Shown one piece after another: positions 4,572 to 7,658 of a stretch of DNA of 7,658 nucleotides (positions within the stretch are counted from its first letter, which is position 1; the number at the start of each line of letters is the position of its first letter). The DNA lies in NCBI GenBank assembly GCA_018715105.1, contig DVMG01000045.1, positions 1 to 7,658 of the forward strand. Direction: 5' to 3'. Below the pieces are notes generated by a model. That model did no database searches, was not told where the DNA came from, and was given only the letters and a program-made list of their open reading frames with translations. The translations under genes were made by a program, and so were the position numbers. This DNA is from Candidatus Ventricola intestinavium (lineage in GTDB: Bacteria > Bacillota > Clostridia > Christensenellales > Aristaeellaceae).

Positions 4572-6463
4572 TGGGACGCAACCGTAATGCCGGAAAGCCG
4601 GGCGCACAGCGGCCCGGAAAGACGCTCAAACGGATTTTTGCCGAGATTCTCAGCCGCTACAAGTTCCACTGTCTGGCGGTGGTTCTCTGCCTGGTGGTCA
4701 GCGCGGTGGCCAACGTGCGCGGCACGCTGTTCATGCAGACGCTGATTGACGACTATATCACCCCGATGATGGGGCAGGAAAACCCGGATTTCGGCCCGCT
4801 GGCCGGGGCGATTCTGGGCATTGCCATGGTCTATGTGCTGGGCGCGTTTTCCTCCTGGCTGTATAACTATTTGATGATCTTTGTCTCCCAGGGCACGCTC
4901 AAAAACCTGCGCATCAAGCTCTTTGACAAGATGGAGCGCCTGCCGATCCGCTATTTTGACACGCATAAGCACGGCGATGTGATGAGCGTGTATACCAACG
5001 ACATCGATACCATGCGGCAGATGATCTCCCAGTCCATGCCGCAGCTGATCTCAAGCGTCATCACCATTGTGAGCATCGTCACCTCGATGATCATCCTCAA
5101 TGTGCCGCTGATGATCATCACGCTGGCCATGGTCGCCCTGACGCTGCGCATCTCCGTGACCAGGATCAAAAGCGCCGGCCGCTTCTTTGTCAAGCAGCAG
5201 ATGGACCTGGGCAAGGTGAACGGCTATATCGAAGAGATGATGGACGGCCAGAAGGTTGTCAAGGTCTTCTGCCACGAGGAGAAGAGCATTGAAGAATTCA
5301 GCGCGCTCAACGAAGCGCTGCGCCAGAGCTCCTTTAACGCCAACCGCATCTCCAACACCATCATGCCGGTGACCATGGCGATGGGCAACCTGAGCTATGT
5401 GCTGTGCGCGGTGGTGGGCGGTCTGCTGGCCACACAGGGATACCTGGGGCTGACGATCGGCACGCTGGTCTCTTTCCTGACGCTCAACAAGAGCTTTAAC
5501 CAGCCGATCAACCAGGTTTCCCAGCAGTCAAACTCCATTATCATGGCTCTGGCCGGCGCCGAGCGCGTGTTTGCCCTGCTGGATGAAGAGCCGGAGGTGG
5601 ATGACGGCTATGTGACGCTGGTCAATGTGCGCCGCGAAGCGGACGGCACGCTCACCGAGTGCCCGGAGCGCACGCATATTTGGGCATGGAAACATCCGCA
5701 CAAGGCCACGGGCGAGACCGAGTATGTCGAGCTCAAGGGCGATATCGTGATGGATAACGTGGATTTCGGCTATACGGATGATAAGATCGTGCTGCACGAT
5801 ATCAAGCTCTACGCCACACCGGGGCAGAAGATCGCGTTTGTCGGCTCCACAGGCGCGGGAAAGACCACGATTACCAACCTGATCAACCGGTTTTACGACA
5901 TTCAGGATGGAAAAATCCGTTACGACGGCATCAACATCAACAAGATCAAGAAGGACGATCTGCGCCGTTCTCTGGGCATCGTGCTCCAGGATACCCATCT
6001 GTTCACCGGCACGGTGATGGAGAATATCCGTTATGGCCGGCTGGAGGCCACGGATGAGGAATGCATGGAGGCCGCCAAGCTCGCCAACGCGGATGGATTC
6101 ATCACCCGCCTGCCGGATGGATACAACACCATGCTCACAGGCGACGGCGCCAATCTCTCCCAGGGGCAGCGCCAGCTGCTGGCCATCGCCCGGGCGGCTG
6201 TAGCGGATCCGCCCGTCCTGATTCTGGACGAGGCGACATCCTCCATTGATACCCGAACGGAAGCGCTCGTCCAGGCGGGCATGGATTCCCTGATGCAGGG
6301 GCGCACCACGTTTGTCATCGCCCACAGGCTTTCCACCGTCAAGAACAGCGACTGCATCATGGTGCTGGAACAGGGCCGCATCATCGAGCGCGGCACCCAT
6401 GAGGAGCTGCTGGAACAGCACGGCAAGTATTATCAGCTCTATACGGGTGATTTTGAGGATTGA
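4568..6463 (+). CDS. ABC exporter half-transporter, catalytic subunit of the heterodimer
   Basis: 631 residues: a basic N-terminus, six predicted membrane helices within about 34-330, and a cassette. The cassette has A-loop Tyr402, Walker A GSTGAGKT (426-433, Lys432), Q-loop Gln474, signature LSQGQ (530-534), Walker B LILDE with catalytic Glu555, and switch His586. The ATP-hydrolysing residues are complete. The signature has Gln where the canonical LSGGQ has Gly, and in the dimer this signature faces the partner's degenerate Walker A/B. All deviations therefore fall in one composite site and the other is fully canonical. A segment of about 45 residues (345-390) with WAWKHPH separates the membrane domain from the cassette. 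I recall similar inserts in clostridial relatives, but its role is not known to me. AAAGGAGG ends 9 bases before the ATG, which overlaps the upstream stop. ATG at 4571 is a possible alternative start. Confidence 0.93.
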   Translation: MMGRNRNAGKPGAQRPGKTLKRIFAEILSRYKFHCLAVVLCLVVSAVANVRGTLFMQTLIDDYITPMMGQENPDFGPLAGAILGIAMVYVLGAFSSWLYNYLMIFVSQGTLKNLRIKLFDKMERLPIRYFDTHKHGDVMSVYTNDIDTMRQMISQSMPQLISSVITIVSIVTSMIILNVPLMIITLAMVALTLRISVTRIKSAGRFFVKQQMDLGKVNGYIEEMMDGQKVVKVFCHEEKSIEEFSALNEALRQSSFNANRISNTIMPVTMAMGNLSYVLCAVVGGLLATQGYLGLTIGTLVSFLTLNKSFNQPINQVSQQSNSIIMALAGAERVFALLDEEPEVDDGYVTLVNVRREADGTLTECPERTHIWAWKHPHKATGETEYVELKGDIVMDNVDFGYTDDKIVLHDIKLYATPGQKIAFVGSTGAGKTTITNLINRFYDIQDGKIRYDGININKIKKDDLRRSLGIVLQDTHLFTGTVMENIRYGRLEATDEECMEAAKLANADGFITRLPDGYNTMLTGDGANLSQGQRQLLAIARAAVADPPVLILDEATSSIDTRTEALVQAGMDSLMQGRTTFVIAHRLSTVKNSDCIMVLEQGRIIERGTHEELLEQHGKYYQLYTGDFED

Positions 6464-6534
6464 CGGTCGCGTTCATCCGAAAAGACGGAGTTTCTGGCCG
6501 CTTGAAGGAGCGGCAAAACCGGTTCAAGAGCCTG

Positions 6535-6575
6535 AAGGCGCCTGCACGGGAAAACCCGGAGCAGGCGCCTTCTTT
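6535..6575 (+). terminator. Hairpin terminator after the exporter operon
   Basis: AAGGCGCCTGC (6535-6545) pairs perfectly with GCAGGCGCCTT (6561-6571). Inside it CGGG-AAAA-CCCG forms a further stem, so the hairpin is long and very stable. The following tail (CTTTCGTGCTTTCC) is only modestly T-rich. It sits about 70 bases past the last exporter stop and before the next promoter, which fits an operon end. A smaller hairpin, GCCGC/GCGGC at 6497-6514, lies just upstream. Confidence 0.7.
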
Positions 6576-6580
6576 CGTGC

Positions 6581-6609
6581 TTTCCTGAATCAGGAGATTG
6601 TGATATAAT
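6581..6609 (+). promoter_or_regulatory. Extended -10 promoter of the YitT-family gene, with an overlapping inverted repeat
   Basis: TGATATAAT (6601-6609) is a perfect -10 box with the extended TG element. The matching -35 position (6581-6586, TTTCCT) fits consensus poorly, as is usual for extended -10 promoters. TCCTGA-A-TCAGGA (6583-6595) is a 13-base inverted repeat covering the -35 and spacer, a possible operator. The start of transcription should be near 6616. Confidence 0.6.
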
Positions 6610-6676
6610 GAATTGCCACGAAATTCAGAAAAAGGATCAGGCCGCTGATCCCGGTGCGAAGGGAAGAGGAAAAACC

Positions 6677-7627
6677 ATGAACCGGACAAGATGCGTTTTG
6701 CACGCGGCGGGCAGAGGAATCCTGGTTGTGCTGGGAAATGCCCTGTATGCGCTGACGGTCAGGCTGTTTTTAATGCCCGCGGATCTGGTCACCGGCGGCA
6801 CGACAGGCATGGCTCTTGCGGTCAACCGGTATACGGGGCTGGCGGTATCCGACTTTGTGCTGGCCTTCAACGTGCTCATGCTGCTGGTGGGGTGGGCCCT
6901 TCTGGGCAGGGGGTTTGCGCTGACCACCGTGCTGAGCACATTTGTCTATCCGGCGGCGCTCAAGCTCCTGGATGGGCTTTTTTGCGATCGGGTGCTCACA
7001 GAGGATCTGTGGCTGTGCACCGTGTTTTCCGGGCTGGGGATCGGGCTTTCGCTGGGCATGGTGATCCGCGCGGGCGCTTCCACAGGCGGCATGGATATTC
7101 CGCCGCTCGTGCTCAACCGGTTTTTTCACATTCCGGTGTCGGCCGGGCTTTATGCGTTTGACATCCTGATTTTGATGCTTCAGGCGGTTTACAGCCCGGT
7201 GGAGAGGCTCCTTTACGGCATTGTGCTGGTGTTCCTCTACACGGTTACGCTGGATAAGGTGCTTCTTATGGGTAAAACCCGCACAGAGGTCAAGGTCATC
7301 AGCCGCTGTTATCCCCAGATACGCGAGGCCATCCTCACCCGGCTGGATCGCGGAGTCACCATGGTCTGCGCCGAAAGCGGCTATTTGAAAAAACCGACGC
7401 AGATGGTTTTGAGCATCATCTCCAACCGGGAGCTGCCAAGGCTTGAGCAGATCATCCGGGAGATTGATCCTCAGAGTCTCATCATCGTCAGCCGTGTCAG
7501 CGAAGTGAACGGAAGAGGATTTACCGAAAAAAAGGAATACCTGCGCCGCATGCAGCCGGATCCGGAAGAAATGCCGGAGAACATGCAATTGGGAAACGGA
7601 AACGGACAGCAATCCTCAAAATTCTGA
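6677..7627 (+). CDS. YitT-family (DUF161/DUF2179) membrane protein
   Basis: 316 residues from the chosen start. The first two thirds are hydrophobic with about five membrane segments (about 13-33, 60-78, 82-98, 112-132, 157-172, 178-196). They carry the family motifs VTGGTTGMALAV (38-49) and RAGASTGGMDIPPLV (131-145). The last part (about 203-285) is a soluble DUF2179 domain with GVTMVCAESGYL (226-237) and ending near VSEVNGRGF. A polar 30-residue tail follows. I chose ATG 6677 because it has AGAGGA 7 bases upstream. The longer frame starts with an ATG at 6608 that lies inside the -10 box and so before the expected transcript start. YitT proteins are widespread in Bacillota, often in several copies per genome, and their transport function is unsettled. 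It has its own promoter and no visible link to the exporter upstream. Confidence 0.88.
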   Translation: MNRTRCVLHAAGRGILVVLGNALYALTVRLFLMPADLVTGGTTGMALAVNRYTGLAVSDFVLAFNVLMLLVGWALLGRGFALTTVLSTFVYPAALKLLDGLFCDRVLTEDLWLCTVFSGLGIGLSLGMVIRAGASTGGMDIPPLVLNRFFHIPVSAGLYAFDILILMLQAVYSPVERLLYGIVLVFLYTVTLDKVLLMGKTRTEVKVISRCYPQIREAILTRLDRGVTMVCAESGYLKKPTQMVLSIISNRELPRLEQIIREIDPQSLIIVSRVSEVNGRGFTEKKEYLRRMQPDPEEMPENMQLGNGNGQQSSKF

Positions 7628-7634
7628 CTGGGGA

Positions 7635-7657
7635 AGGCCATGCAAGGGCCATGGCCT
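7635..7657 (+). terminator. Hairpin after the YitT gene, likely a terminator cut by the window edge
   Basis: AGGCCATG (7635-7642) pairs perfectly with CATGGCCT (7650-7657) around a 7-base loop, 8 bases after the stop codon. The window ends one base later, so the T run that would confirm a terminator cannot be seen. Confidence 0.5.
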
Positions 7658-7658
7658 G

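Noticed and set aside
5528..6421. 297-codon minus-strand frame and similar long antisense frames at 3924-4607 and 6770-7612
   Set aside because: They are antisense shadows of the second exporter, first exporter and YitT genes, with no family resemblance and no start signals.

Overview
The window looks like the chromosome of a fairly GC-rich Bacillota, most likely a Clostridia-class gut-type bacterium. The grounds are strong GGAGG-type ribosome binding sites, near-consensus sigma-A promoters, and protein families common there: an ABC-F protein with RNLSPLS after its second Walker B, a MarR plus heterodimeric ABC exporter cassette, and a YitT/DUF2179 membrane protein. This placement is from family resemblance only. 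No RNA gene, insertion sequence, CRISPR array or phage gene was seen.

Layout. (1) Positions 90-1640, minus strand: an ABC-F ATPase, the family of ribosome-acting factors that includes antibiotic-resistance ribosome-protection proteins. (2) Positions 1641-2190: a 550-base gap without a long gene, but full of signals. On the minus strand it holds a strong promoter (TTGACA, 17 bases, TATGAT), a leader of about 400 bases, a three-codon upstream ORF (Met-Arg-Met-stop) behind a good Shine-Dalgarno sequence, several hairpins, and a well-formed intrinsic terminator about 100 bases before the ABC-F start. On the plus strand it holds a perfect-consensus promoter (TTGACA, 17 bases, TATAAT). (3) Positions 2191-6463, plus strand: a three-gene operon, MarR-family regulator, ABC exporter subunit with a degenerate ATP site, ABC exporter subunit with the catalytic ATP site. 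Both gene junctions are 4-base ATGA overlaps. A hairpin terminator follows at 6535. (4) Positions 6677-7627, plus strand: a YitT-family membrane protein with its own extended -10 promoter, followed by a hairpin cut by the window edge.

How it fits together. The two divergent units form a plausible drug-response locus: a MarR-controlled multidrug exporter on one side, and a ribosome-associated ABC-F factor behind what looks like a ribosome-sensing transcription attenuator on the other. The exporter would lower intracellular drug, while the ABC-F would clear drug from the ribosome. The best candidate for something undescribed is the ABC-F leader with its minimal Met-Arg-Met upstream ORF. Leader attenuation is known for other ABC-F resistance genes; this particular arrangement is inferred from sequence alone.
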